A stretch of 12,066 bases of DNA from CAYYGL01 sp964471235 (GCA_964471235.1 CAYYGL010000147.1:1-12066); one strand, 5' to 3'. Positions 1 through 7,700 are shown, counted from the stretch's first letter. The notes: generated by a model from the letters alone, not told the origin. A program made the numbers and translations.

Positions 1-252
1 ACCACAACAGTTTTTCCTGAAGGGAGCACCTTGTGCCAAGACCGCCCGATTCAACCGCTCTCTGTTTACCCCGTCGGGGCACCTCTCCGATGAAGGCGGT
101 CAAAAATAATAGATTTTCCAGACCCAGAAAAGAGAAATTTATCTGAATCCTGAACGTCCCTCTCCCCATCTGAACAACCGACTTTTAATAGAACTTTCAG
201 CCCTGCTTTAAAAATATCCACTAATTTTATCCGCATCACTCCCGGAAGTCCT

Positions 253-267
253 CGGATTAGTAATCCG
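253..267. repeat. Perfect 7-bp palindrome with 1-nt centre
   Basis: CGGATTA (253-259) is followed by a single G and then TAATCCG (261-267), an exact inverted copy. A one-base centre is too tight for a good RNA hairpin, so this reads more naturally as a two-fold DNA site, for example a dimeric regulator operator. It sits about 120 bases beyond the stop of the minus-strand gene, with no start codon next to it, so no regulated gene can be named. Confidence 0.35.
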
Positions 268-315
268 GTTGCTATGAACCTTGAGATGCTATTCCTATAG
301 TTTTGCTGCCATCTG

Positions 316-356
316 GTGGGAGATTATGTCTTGCATCACAGATGCTGTAATCCCAC
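316..356. repeat. Nested stem-loop downstream of the propeller gene
   Basis: An outer stem GTGGGA/TCCCAC encloses an inner perfect stem GCATC-ACA-GATGC (333-345). On the minus strand it begins about 30 bases after the stop codon of the 389-1099 gene, where a 3'-end structure would be expected. It lacks the T-run of a classical intrinsic terminator, so it may instead be an mRNA-stabilising 3' hairpin or a repeat. Confidence 0.35.
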
Positions 357-388
357 ATCAACGAGAGTAAGTTTTTTCAATGCACAAG

Positions 389-1099
389 TTACTTCCCGGT
401 AACTCCCGGTTCGACCTTTACCCGGTAAATCATCTTATTGCTTTGATCGGCTATCCAGAGAAATTTGCCATCCCATGCCAAACCATTCACAACTTTTCCA
501 TTGTTTGGACACTCAAAGCTTTCCAGTTGTTCCCCGGTCGATTTTTTGAATCGGTAAATGGTAGCACCGCAACAGTAAATATTATTTGCACACCAGACGG
601 TGAGACTGTCGGCAGTCAAACCGAACGGGTTGCTGCCGGGAAAATAAAAATAGCTCAATAAATTCCCCAGGGAATCGACTTTCACAATCCGCTCCCGGGG
701 CTTGCTGTCGGCTACCCAAAATGCCGTTCCATCCCATGCAAGCCCCATCGGGTTCGATACTGGAATGGGAATTGACTTTACCACTTTCCCCCGGGCATCA
801 ATTTGTTTCACCGCGTGCCCGGAATAGGAACCTACCCAAATTTTTCCGTTTTTACCGGCAAGCCCCAACCCACTGTGAATCCTAATCGGCAGGGAATCCA
901 CCACCTCTCCTGTTTCCGGGTTTATCCGATAAAGGATATGATTTTTCAATCCCAGTACCAACAGGTAGCCGCCATCCCATGCAATATCCGCCATGTAAGT
1001 GGTTGGCGCCGGGAAAGAGTCGATTAAGGTACCGGTCTGGCTGTAAACGGAAGTCGTTAACCCAAGGTAAAACACGAATGACCAGATAATAGTTCTCAT
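389..1099 (-). CDS. Exported small beta-propeller (NHL / glutamine-cyclotransferase-like) protein
   Basis: The product is 236 residues from the chosen ATG. It opens with a classical signal peptide (MRTIIWSFVFYLGLTTSVYS, cleavage likely before or after the next Q), so it is probably periplasmic, surface-bound or secreted. The mature part is made of about five repeats of roughly 40 residues. Each has a 'GLAWDG' or related turn (DIAWDG, GLAGKNG, GLAWDG, GLTADS, GLAWDG), then an aromatic strand such as LWIAD or FWVAD, then an I-x-K/R-x-D strand. This is the pattern of a beta-propeller of the NHL or glutamine-cyclotransferase-like type. Catalytic residues are not evident, so ligand binding is as likely as catalysis. 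Two adjacent cysteines (NIYCCGAT) occur in the fourth blade. The ATG at 1099 is preferred over an in-frame GTG at 1129 because it has AGAAGG five bases upstream (1105-1110) and starts directly at the signal peptide. It is short for a propeller and could form a five-blade ring or pair with another domain. The specific function is unknown. Confidence 0.75.
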   Translation of the reverse strand: MRTIIWSFVFYLGLTTSVYSQTGTLIDSFPAPTTYMADIAWDGGYLLVLGLKNHILYRINPETGEVVDSLPIRIHSGLGLAGKNGKIWVGSYSGHAVKQIDARGKVVKSIPIPVSNPMGLAWDGTAFWVADSKPRERIVKVDSLGNLLSYFYFPGSNPFGLTADSLTVWCANNIYCCGATIYRFKKSTGEQLESFECPNNGKVVNGLAWDGKFLWIADQSNKMIYRVKVEPGVTGK

Positions 1100-1151
1100 T
1101 GCCGCCTTCTCGATAGTAAGAAGTTGCACTCATCCTTTTCCTGGTAGTTCG

Positions 1152-1180
1152 ATATTACACATTTCCATCCGGATATTCAA
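1152..1180 (-). promoter_or_regulatory. Candidate sigma-70 promoter for the propeller gene
   Basis: Read on the minus strand, TTGAAT (1175-1180) is followed after exactly 17 bases by TAATAT (1152-1157). Each hexamer matches the housekeeping consensus at four of six positions. It would start transcription near 1145, about 45 bases before the ATG at 1099. On the plus strand, TATAAT occurs at 1187-1192 but without a good -35 at the right distance, so the promoter of kdtA is not identified. Confidence 0.4.
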
Positions 1181-1320
1181 CACACATATAATTTCCCGGC
1201 GAGCATTTCCCTTTCCATTTGCATGTTTTCCAATAAGCGGTTATCTTCCCCCCGCTTAATTTAAAGTACCGCGGAACATACGCACGATTTCGTTTGACAG
1301 ATGGGTAACAAAGGACAGCG

Positions 1321-2643
1321 ATGGAATTTTTCTTTTTGGTGGTTATTTACAATATCCTTGTTTTTCCGATTCTCTATATCGCTTTTCACCTGGCAGCTCT
1401 AATATCGCGGAAATTTCGCCGGGGAATTTTGGGACGCTATGGCACCATCCCAAAAGCACGTCACTTTATGAACCAACTGGATAAACCGGTTCCGGATTTT
1501 TTTCTGTTTCATTGTGCTTCCCTGGGGGAATTCGAGCATATCAAACCCTTTCTTCGTCGACTGAAAGAAAAAGTACCGGAGAGCAAATCGGTGGTAATGT
1601 TCTTCTCACCTTCCGGGTACGAAAATGCAAAAGAAACTCCCGGAGTAGATTTATTCCTTTACGCACCGTTCGATTGGTGGTTGCCTACCTGGCGACTGTT
1701 TCATTTATTCCGTCCAAAAGTTTTGATAATCGCCAAATACGATGTATGGTTGAATCAAATCTGGGCGGCAAAAATGATGGGAATTCCACGGATATTAATA
1801 AACGCCACTTTGCATCACCATTCCCGGAGACTGCTGCCGGGGGTGAGGAACCTGGTGCGACTGGTTTATAAGCATTTAGACAGAGTGTTAACCATCTCCG
1901 AAGACGATTGTCTTTTGTACCAACGCCTTGTTTCGCCGGGAAAAATTGTGACCGTGGGTGACAGCAAATATGACCAGGTAATTTATCGTTCTCAGGAATC
2001 CCGCCCCCATCAGTTACTACCGGCAGATTTGACAAAGGAAAAATTCATCATAGTTGCCGGAAGCACCTGGGGAGAAGATGAAACCCAACTGATTCCGGCA
2101 ATCCGCTCCTTGCTCTATCATTTTGAGAACCTGTTGGTCATCGTATGCCCACACGAACCCACTCCGGCGCACCTGGAAGAATTGCATGCTCAAGTCCGGT
2201 TCTTTCCCACCTGTTTTTACAGCCAAATGGACTCCTGCTCCAACGCCCGGGTAATTTTGATTGATCAGGTCGGGTTACTGGCAGATCTTTACGGACTGGC
2301 AAATATCGCTTATGTTGGCGGCAGTTTTAAACAGGGAATTCACAATGTATTGGAGCCGGCGGTTTATGGCATTCCGGTAATATTCGGACCCGTGAATGCC
2401 AATTCCCACGAGGCACAATTGTTAAAACAGGCTGAAGGAGGATTCGAAGTTACCAATCCGGAAGATTTGCATACGCTTCTAAAACGGATGCTTATAGACG
2501 CTCCGTTTCGGCATCAGGCGGGGGAAAATGCACGCAGGGTTGTAATTGAAAATAAGGGAGCAACAGAACGGATGCTGTCATTTGTTTTTCAAACAATATC
2601 ATATTCCACTCCCACCCCGGTGTCTCATTTAACAGTGCCATAA
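1321..2643 (+). CDS. kdtA: 3-deoxy-D-manno-octulosonic acid (Kdo) transferase
   Basis: This inner-membrane glycosyltransferase (family GT30) moves Kdo from CMP-Kdo onto lipid A precursor, an essential early step of lipopolysaccharide core synthesis. The product is 440 residues, close to the usual 400-440. An N-terminal hydrophobic anchor (residues 3-28) precedes a short basic stretch. The acceptor-side motif HCASLGEFE (64-72) holds the conserved catalytic glutamate, Glu70. KYDVW (139-143) replaces the ETELWP motif of proteobacterial enzymes, and a K-Y-x-x-W form is what I recall from Bacteroidota-like sequences. GDSKYD (213-218), GSTWGEDE (247-254) and PHEP (277-280) follow. The donor-site motif GGSFKQGIHNVLEP...GIPVIFGP (333-357) matches the family closely. 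The ATG has AAGGA five bases upstream (1311-1315). The gene is alone on its strand, with a divergent neighbour upstream and a convergent one downstream. How many Kdo units it adds cannot be read from the sequence. Confidence 0.93.
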   Translation: MEFFFLVVIYNILVFPILYIAFHLAALISRKFRRGILGRYGTIPKARHFMNQLDKPVPDFFLFHCASLGEFEHIKPFLRRLKEKVPESKSVVMFFSPSGYENAKETPGVDLFLYAPFDWWLPTWRLFHLFRPKVLIIAKYDVWLNQIWAAKMMGIPRILINATLHHHSRRLLPGVRNLVRLVYKHLDRVLTISEDDCLLYQRLVSPGKIVTVGDSKYDQVIYRSQESRPHQLLPADLTKEKFIIVAGSTWGEDETQLIPAIRSLLYHFENLLVIVCPHEPTPAHLEELHAQVRFFPTCFYSQMDSCSNARVILIDQVGLLADLYGLANIAYVGGSFKQGIHNVLEPAVYGIPVIFGPVNANSHEAQLLKQAEGGFEVTNPEDLHTLLKRMLIDAPFRHQAGENARRVVIENKGATERMLSFVFQTISYSTPTPVSHLTVP

Positions 2644-2697
2644 TTGGCAGTTGAATCGGTATTCATTAACGTCCGTTCGACATAAAAAAGTAGAACG

Positions 2698-2728
2698 CGG
2701 GTGAACCCGGATTTTCGCAGATTTTTTT
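2698..2728. terminator. Weak candidate terminator between convergent genes
   Basis: CGGG-TGAA-CCCG (2698-2709) is a short GC stem. Seven Ts follow it on the plus strand (2722-2728), 12 bases later, and six Ts follow on the minus strand (complement of 2684-2689), eight bases later. It lies between the stops of kdtA and the histidine kinase, so a bidirectional role makes sense. The stem is only four or five base pairs and the T-runs are too far away for a textbook terminator. Confidence 0.25.
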
Positions 2729-2780
2729 AGTATTAACACCAATCATCCGTGTAAATCAGCGTTATCCGTTTCATCTATCT
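2710..2780. repeat. Degenerate 'CGGAT / GATTTACACGGATG' intergenic repeat
   Basis: Read on the minus strand this spacer contains AACGGATAACGCTGATTTAC followed by ACGGATGATT: short degenerate units built around (A)CGGAT and (G)CTGAT. Similar strings are, to my recollection, scattered between genes in many unrelated environmental bacteria and are often mistaken for small proteins. Recognition is from memory and no search was possible. No coding sequence is supported here. Confidence 0.35.
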
Positions 2781-2791
2781 CCTATTTCAAG

Positions 2792-5542
2792 TTACGTCGA
2801 ATTCACCTTAATGACTTCGCTGATTGCTTTGCTCAACTCACGGGCTTTAAACGGTTTCATTAAAAATTTACGGATAGCGCACCCGTTTGCGATTTCATCA
2901 TTAATGGATTCGTTGTAACCGGAGAGTAAAATAACCGGCACATCGGGATGGATATTGAAAATTTGATGCGCCAATTCAATACCCGTTAATTCTGGCATGG
3001 TTTGGTCGGTAATTACCACATTATAATGGTCCGGATGAGAACGAAACAGTTGCAGTGCTTCCTTACTACTGGTGAGTCCGGTAACTGTATATCCCAATCT
3101 TTGTAGCATCTCTTCTCCCAATTGTACCAACTGTTTCTCATCATCCACGAACAGGATATGACCTTTTCCGTCAGGAAGGGTATCGGTTTGTTTCACAGCG
3201 ATGGAATCCTTAAACTGAGCTTGAGGCAGGTATACCCGAACCGTGGTGCCTTTCCCCGGTTCACTTTCCACAGTAATAATTCCTTTATGGCGTTTGATGA
3301 TGCCATGCACCATAGATAATCCCATTCCGGTTCCTTTCCCGACCGGTTTGGTGGTAAAGAACGGATCAAAAATTCTTGCCAAGGTGGCTTTATCCATTCC
3401 ATGCCCGTTGTCTTTTATGGTTAAACGGACATGTGGACCCGGGAGCAATTGTGGATAAATTTTACGTAACGAGGTTTCCGGTTCTACCACATCCAGGTCA
3501 ATTTCCAGCACCCCACTGGAATGCTCCATGGCATGAAAAGCATTGGTCGCCAGGTTGATAATCACCTGGTGGAGCTGAGTGGGATCAGCAAACACATAAC
3601 CACTCTCTTTGCTGGTGGTGTGTTTCAGAGTGATGGTAGATGGCAGGGTAGCACGCAACAGCCGGATCGCTTCTTGTACCAATTCATTCATCTTCACTGC
3701 GGTGCGTTCCTGCTCATCCTGGCGACTGAAGGTTAAAATTTGAGTTACCATTTCTTTGGCACGCAATCCGGCTTTCATCACCTGTTCCAGGTTAAAGCGA
3801 AGGGGATTATCTTCCGCCAGGTCATTTATGGAAATTTCGGTAAACCCGATAATTGCTGCCAGGATATTATTAAAATCGTGGGCAATGCCCCCGGCAAGGG
3901 TACCAATGGCTTCCATCTTTTGCATCTGGATAAGTTGTTTTTCCAATTTTTTCCGTTCGGTCACATCTCGGATAATCCCCCGATGTGCGATTACTTCGCC
4001 GTTTTTGCCCCTTTCTATTGTAGCCGTGATCAACACATCCAGTAGTTGACCATCTTTCCGTTTCAGAACTAACTCATAATCTTTTACATGCCCTTCCCGG
4101 TTTAATTTCTCCAAAAGAATTCCCCGCTCATGAGGATTGGCGTATAAATCCTTCGCCAGGTCAACTTTCAGTAGCTCCTCTTTGGACTCGTAACCGAACA
4201 ATTCCACCCCGGCAGGATTGACATCGATCAAATTTCCTTCCGGAGAACTGATATATACCACATCCCTGGATTCCTCAAATAACCGTTGATATTTTTCATG
4301 AGACTTCTGCTGTTCTTCCTGAGCCCGTTTCATTTCCGTTATATCCCGGAGGATTACCAGGATACCGTCGTCTCCGCCGGGCAATCGTACTTTCACTTCA
4401 TGTAACTCGACAATTATTTTTTCACCATCCTCCCGCAGATCGACGACCTCATGATGAAGTGATTCCCCGGATAAGATTCGCCTGATATTTTCCTTCACAT
4501 ACGGTAAATGCTCCGGGTGGGCTAATTGAGCAACATTCATCCCGATCAACTCGGGAAACGCATAACCGGTTATTTCGGAAGCTGCCAGGTTGGCGTCTAT
4601 AATGTTCCCTTCCCGATCCTCTAAAATCAAACCCGCCGGAGTATTCTGAAACAATGTCAGATAGCGTTCTTCACTTTCTCGCAGGGCGGTAACAGCTCGA
4701 ATTCGATCGCTGACATCACGGGCAATGACCAGGTAGGAAGCCAACTTTCCATCGTCCTCAAACTCTGGCAGAAAATGTGCTTCGAAATGACGCGTATGCC
4801 CATTGTTCACATACGTAAAATTCCAGGTGAACTTATGTTGTTGATAATCATGGTTTTGACGGGTAACCTCCGGGGGCAACAAAAAGTCATCCGGCAACCC
4901 CAAATCTTTGTTTTTCTTCCCTGGAAAAGCCTCTACCGGAATTCCGGTCACCGATCGAATCACCGGGTTGACATATTGATAGATTAAAGAACAATCGAAA
5001 CGGGCGATGATATCCGGATTATGTTCCAAAAGTGCTTTAAATGCCTGTTCCCGTTTTTGTAAAGCATCCTCTATTTGCTGACGCTCCAACTCCGCCGCTG
5101 CCCGTACGGCAAAAATTTTCAACATCGCCTTGGCAATTTCAGCATCTCGCATGGGCTTATCATCCAACAAAACCATAATCCCGATAACGTTTTCCGAGGA
5201 ATCCCACAACGAGGTGCCGATATAACTCTCCACCCCCATTTCTTGTAATAAAATATCTTTAGGAAATAATTGCTGCACCCTCTCCGGATAACAACTAAAA
5301 TCTTTCTTCAGCACATTTGCGCAGGGAGTATCCTGAAGGTTGTAAGTAAAATTGTCAGCGGTTTTCCCGTCTGCCCAGACCGCTAAAGTTTGAATTGTAT
5401 TAGGGTCTTTTAATTCCCCAACCAGGGCATATTTCATCTGAAGAGCATTGGCAATATATTTGACCAGATAACGAAAAAACGCCTCACCAACTGCACCGGA
5501 GACCCCGGTGGCAATTTGATGTAACATTTGATGATATTCCAT
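2792..5542 (-). CDS. Hybrid sensor histidine kinase (GAF-PAS-PAS-PAS-HisKA-HATPase-REC)
   Basis: The 916-residue product has no transmembrane segment or signal peptide, so it senses in the cytoplasm. Domains in order: GAF-like (about 15-155, with the C-x(8)-CYP...VQQLFPKD and VESYIGTSLWDS stretch typical of GAF domains in such kinases), PAS1 (165-280), PAS2 (288-405), PAS3 (413-530; each ends in a D-V/I-T/S-x-R/M linker), a HisKA dimerisation helix pair with H-box GGIAHDFNN (His555), and an HATPase with N-box NLATNAFHAME (663-673), G1 DNGHGM (711-716), F-box FDPFFTTK and G2 GKGTGMGLS (735-743). It ends with a receiver domain (794-912) with acidic pocket DDE (800-802), phospho-acceptor Asp846 (ITDQTMP), Ser874 and Lys896. 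All key residues are present, so it should be active. There is no DNA-binding output and no response regulator beside it, so it probably works through a phosphorelay to an unlinked partner. The ATG at 5542 has only a weak AGAAGAG upstream; Met6 is an alternative. It lies 211 bp downstream of the yfcC-like carrier on the same strand. The ligand is unknown. Confidence 0.93.
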   Translation of the reverse strand: MEYHQMLHQIATGVSGAVGEAFFRYLVKYIANALQMKYALVGELKDPNTIQTLAVWADGKTADNFTYNLQDTPCANVLKKDFSCYPERVQQLFPKDILLQEMGVESYIGTSLWDSSENVIGIMVLLDDKPMRDAEIAKAMLKIFAVRAAAELERQQIEDALQKREQAFKALLEHNPDIIARFDCSLIYQYVNPVIRSVTGIPVEAFPGKKNKDLGLPDDFLLPPEVTRQNHDYQQHKFTWNFTYVNNGHTRHFEAHFLPEFEDDGKLASYLVIARDVSDRIRAVTALRESEERYLTLFQNTPAGLILEDREGNIIDANLAASEITGYAFPELIGMNVAQLAHPEHLPYVKENIRRILSGESLHHEVVDLREDGEKIIVELHEVKVRLPGGDDGILVILRDITEMKRAQEEQQKSHEKYQRLFEESRDVVYISSPEGNLIDVNPAGVELFGYESKEELLKVDLAKDLYANPHERGILLEKLNREGHVKDYELVLKRKDGQLLDVLITATIERGKNGEVIAHRGIIRDVTERKKLEKQLIQMQKMEAIGTLAGGIAHDFNNILAAIIGFTEISINDLAEDNPLRFNLEQVMKAGLRAKEMVTQILTFSRQDEQERTAVKMNELVQEAIRLLRATLPSTITLKHTTSKESGYVFADPTQLHQVIINLATNAFHAMEHSSGVLEIDLDVVEPETSLRKIYPQLLPGPHVRLTIKDNGHGMDKATLARIFDPFFTTKPVGKGTGMGLSMVHGIIKRHKGIITVESEPGKGTTVRVYLPQAQFKDSIAVKQTDTLPDGKGHILFVDDEKQLVQLGEEMLQRLGYTVTGLTSSKEALQLFRSHPDHYNVVITDQTMPELTGIELAHQIFNIHPDVPVILLSGYNESINDEIANGCAIRKFLMKPFKARELSKAISEVIKVNST

Positions 5543-5753
5543 AATACAGCACTCTTCTACAAAACTAATGATGCGATCTTATCTGACCGGGTCTCTCTCT
5601 ACGGATTTCATCTCGCTTTTTTAATAACTTCATAGCGTAGTGCAGTCACAGGTTATCTCAAAAATTCTAACCATATAAAACTTCGACCCGACACCATAAT
5701 TCTTTATGATTTGGTATGTGACTTCTTGGGGAGGGATGGCAAATGATTCACAT
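5543..5753 (-). other. Spacer between the carrier and the histidine kinase
   Basis: This 211-bp spacer would hold the kinase promoter if the kinase is transcribed alone. I see no strong -35/-10 pair with proper spacing on the minus strand. A small inverted repeat CATAA-TTCT-TTATG (5695-5708) lies after the carrier gene, but no T-run follows on the minus strand, so it is not a clear terminator. Read-through from the carrier gene into the kinase is therefore possible but unproven. Confidence 0.3.
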
Positions 5754-7202
5754 TTATTGATAATTGATCCCTACAGCAAACACCAGGAAAAGTGCCGATA
5801 GCGCCATCAATTGCAAAAATAGCGGCACCATAAAGCGTAGCCAACGTTCGTAGGGAATTTTTGCCAATCCCAGCATCGCCATCAAAATACCGGAAGTGGG
5901 AATAATGGAATTGGAAAAGCCATCACCACAGGTAAAGGCGAAGACGGCAATTTGACGGTTGATGCCCAACACATCGGACAGGGGAGCCATTAAGGGCATG
6001 GTGACAGCCGCCTGACCGGAACCGGAAGGGATAAAGAAGTTCAGAAAAGTTTGAAACGCCAGCATCCCTTCCACGGCAATGATGTTGTGAAAATTTTGCA
6101 GTAACCGGGCGGCGGAGAAAATGAGAGTATCCAGAATCTGACCGTCAGTAAGCACCACCTGGATTCCCTTGGCAAAGCCCACTACCATGGCGGCAACAAT
6201 CATTTCCTCCATCCCCTTCACAAATGCTTTCGTCGCCTCGCCCAGGGAAAGTTTGTTAACCACCATGGCAATGATGCCAATGAGGAGGAAACCACCCGCC
6301 ATTTCCGAGAGCCACCATCCCATTTGTTGCACAGCATAGAGCATAAAGATAAAAATAACCGCACCGAGGAAAAGAGTCCATAAGTGACCGACGTGCAAGG
6401 GAACTCGTTCATGATGATGGGCTTCCAGAAGAAACTCATCTTCCGGCATTATTGAGGCGGCAGGATTTCCTTTTACCTTCGCCCCATAGCGCAACATGTA
6501 AATGAGGGTAATCGTTAGACAGGCGGCAAAAAAGACGACCCGTAATTCCCAGCCGCTCCCCAATTCCAGTTCCGCAATGCCCTGGGCAATACTAACCGTA
6601 AATGGGTTGGTCGTAGCGGCTGCAAAACCGACTTCTGCCGCCACAATTACCAATGCCAAACCGTAAATACGATCGTAACCCAACTCCTTGGAGACGATGA
6701 GAAAGATTGGTACCAGGGGGATAAATTCTTCCCCCATCCCCAGGGTGGAACCGCCAATGGCGATAACGGTCATGATAACTATCGTTAAAAACTTGCCGGA
6801 ATGTTTGAACCGGTCTAATAATTTGTGCAGGATTGCGATGATGGTGCCACTACGTTGAAGGATACCAAACACCCCGCCAATTACAAAAATAAAAAAGATA
6901 ATATCAGCAGCGCTTTCCATTCCACGCGGAATTGCACTCAGCAGCTGGATTAAACTGACCGGACTTGCTTTTCCTTCTACCCGCTCCCCCAACAATATGG
7001 CTTTCACCGAATAATGTTTTGGCAACGTTCGGTAAGTGCCGGGAATCACCACCGTTCGGGTAAGAGAGCCGAATTGTTTTTTCTCCCGTTGGTAGGCGCC
7101 GGAAGGTAACCAATAGGTCAATAGGCTGCAAAATAAGATCACAACAGACAGGAGAACAAACACATGGGGCATGGTGAAGTGACGGCGGGTTGGCTCTGAC
7201 AA
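5754..7202 (-). CDS. YfcC-family membrane carrier (DcuC-like / ion transporter superfamily)
   Basis: The 482-residue integral membrane protein is close in length to E. coli YfcC (about 500). Hydrophobic spans can be seen at about 12-32, 97-117, 137-153, 158-172, 180-200, 221-238, 274-294, 298-316, 332-350, 378-394, 416-445 and 455-478. A soluble loop (about 240-270, with a HHHE cluster) lies midway, consistent with two repeated halves. Signature stretches are GMGEEFIPLVP (155-165), TTNPFTVSIAQG (197-208), IPSGSGQAAVTMPLMAPLSD (391-410) and CGDGFSNSIIPTSG (425-438). The paired N/S/G/T-rich re-entrant motifs are those of the YfcC branch of the DcuC/ArsB-type carriers. Related proteins are annotated as C4-dicarboxylate or amino-acid/peptide carriers, so the substrate is not certain. 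The start is TTG: AGAAGGAG lies six bases upstream (7209-7216), whereas the next in-frame ATG (codon 11) has no ribosome binding site. A sigma-70-type promoter is at 7260-7288. Symbol withheld because orthology to yfcC is not shown. Confidence 0.88.
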   Translation of the reverse strand: MSEPTRRHFTMPHVFVLLSVVILFCSLLTYWLPSGAYQREKKQFGSLTRTVVIPGTYRTLPKHYSVKAILLGERVEGKASPVSLIQLLSAIPRGMESAADIIFFIFVIGGVFGILQRSGTIIAILHKLLDRFKHSGKFLTIVIMTVIAIGGSTLGMGEEFIPLVPIFLIVSKELGYDRIYGLALVIVAAEVGFAAATTNPFTVSIAQGIAELELGSGWELRVVFFAACLTITLIYMLRYGAKVKGNPAASIMPEDEFLLEAHHHERVPLHVGHLWTLFLGAVIFIFMLYAVQQMGWWLSEMAGGFLLIGIIAMVVNKLSLGEATKAFVKGMEEMIVAAMVVGFAKGIQVVLTDGQILDTLIFSAARLLQNFHNIIAVEGMLAFQTFLNFFIPSGSGQAAVTMPLMAPLSDVLGINRQIAVFAFTCGDGFSNSIIPTSGILMAMLGLAKIPYERWLRFMVPLFLQLMALSALFLVFAVGINYQ

Positions 7203-7208
7203 CGAAAT

Positions 7209-7216
7209 CTCCTTCT
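7209..7216 (-). promoter_or_regulatory. Ribosome binding site fixing the TTG start of the carrier
   Basis: AGAAGGAG on the minus strand ends six bases before TTG at 7202. It is the strongest Shine-Dalgarno match near this gene and decides for the TTG start over ATG at 7172. Confidence 0.75.
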
Positions 7217-7259
7217 GGTAGCAGGTTAAAAACAGCAGGTATCTCTTATAAAAACGATG

Positions 7260-7288
7260 AATCTAAATCCCCGCCAACGCAATGTCAA
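7260..7288 (-). promoter_or_regulatory. Sigma-70-type promoter of the carrier gene
   Basis: On the minus strand a perfect -35 TTGACA (7283-7288) is followed after 17 bases by TAGATT (7260-7265), four of six matches to TATAAT. Transcription would start near 7253, giving a leader of about 50 bases before the TTG start. Position, spacing and orientation all fit the carrier gene. Confidence 0.6.
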
Positions 7289-7289
7289 G

Positions 7290-7640
7290 ACAGAGAATGG
7301 AAAAACCGGTCGTATAATATCATTTAGAACGATTGATCCCCTATTTACCGCGACGTTCCTCGCTGCGGCGGGGCTACAATCGCAAAAATAGAGCCTCCTC
7401 AAAAACGTTACGCTCGTTGCGTTTGCTTTGCGTTCGCTGCGGTTCAGCAAACCGCTGTCAGGAATGCTCCGGCATCTAAACACCTGAGTCGTTACATGAA
7501 GTTTAACATTCCGTAAACTGCCAAAATGATGGCTTGACTGCCCTGGCATCCAATCATACATGGCGTTAATTCTTTCATTTTGGATGTCGTGTGCCCTGAT
7601 GTCTTCTTTCAATGGAACCATCTTATGGACGGCACCTTCT
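7290..7640. other. GC-richer intergenic block with self-complementary segments, no supported gene
   Basis: This stretch lies upstream of the carrier promoter. It differs from the AT-rich DNA to its right: from about 7345 to 7460 it is full of CGTTCCTCGCTGCGG, CGTTACGCTCGTTGCG and CGTTCGCTGCGG strings, and GTTTGCT (7421-7427) is an exact inverse of AGCAAAC (7446-7452). A 131-codon frame is open on the minus strand (7226-7621), but it runs through the carrier promoter and 5' leader, has no properly placed ribosome binding site, and its product (cysteine- and arginine-rich, with no recognisable fold) does not look like a protein. I read the block as a repeat-like or remnant sequence of unknown origin. 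Confidence 0.4.
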
Positions 7641-7700
7641 TGAAAGATACCTGATGAATTACTATCTTTATTATGAATTTATCGGAAGGCAAAAAAGAAG

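Larger units (their letters stand above)
1..388. other. Gene-free left edge with several inverted repeats
   Basis: I see no convincing gene here. The first 100 bases are rich in short self-complementary segments: GCAC/GTGC (26-29 with 33-36), CCCCG-T-CGGGG (69-79), and ACCGCC (41-46) matching GGCGGT (95-100), which encloses the previous one. Further right are a perfect palindrome CGGATTA-G-TAATCCG (253-267) and a nested pair: GTGGGA (317-321 region) with TCCCAC (351-356), enclosing GCATC-ACA-GATGC (333-345). The nested pair lies just past the stop codon of the minus-strand gene at 389, so it could be a transcript-end structure for that gene, but no T-run follows it. The segment from 1 to 100 may be the edge of a dispersed repeat or a small structured RNA. 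This cannot be decided from the sequence alone. Confidence 0.4.

Noticed and set aside
380..661. 93-codon plus-strand frame antisense to the propeller gene
   Set aside because: It lies opposite a gene with a clear signal peptide and repeat pattern, and its own product shows no motif.
1100..1129. GTG at 1129 as the start of the propeller gene
   Set aside because: It would add ten residues with acidic and basic side chains before the signal peptide. The ATG at 1099 has a better placed AGAAGG.
1294..1299. TTGACA just upstream of kdtA as its -35 box
   Set aside because: It is only 21 bases before the ATG, leaving no room for a -10 box, and it overlaps the approach to the ribosome binding site.
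7226..7621. 131-codon open frame on the minus strand upstream of the carrier
   Set aside because: It covers the carrier's promoter and leader, lacks a well-placed ribosome binding site, and its cysteine/arginine-rich product has no protein-like pattern.
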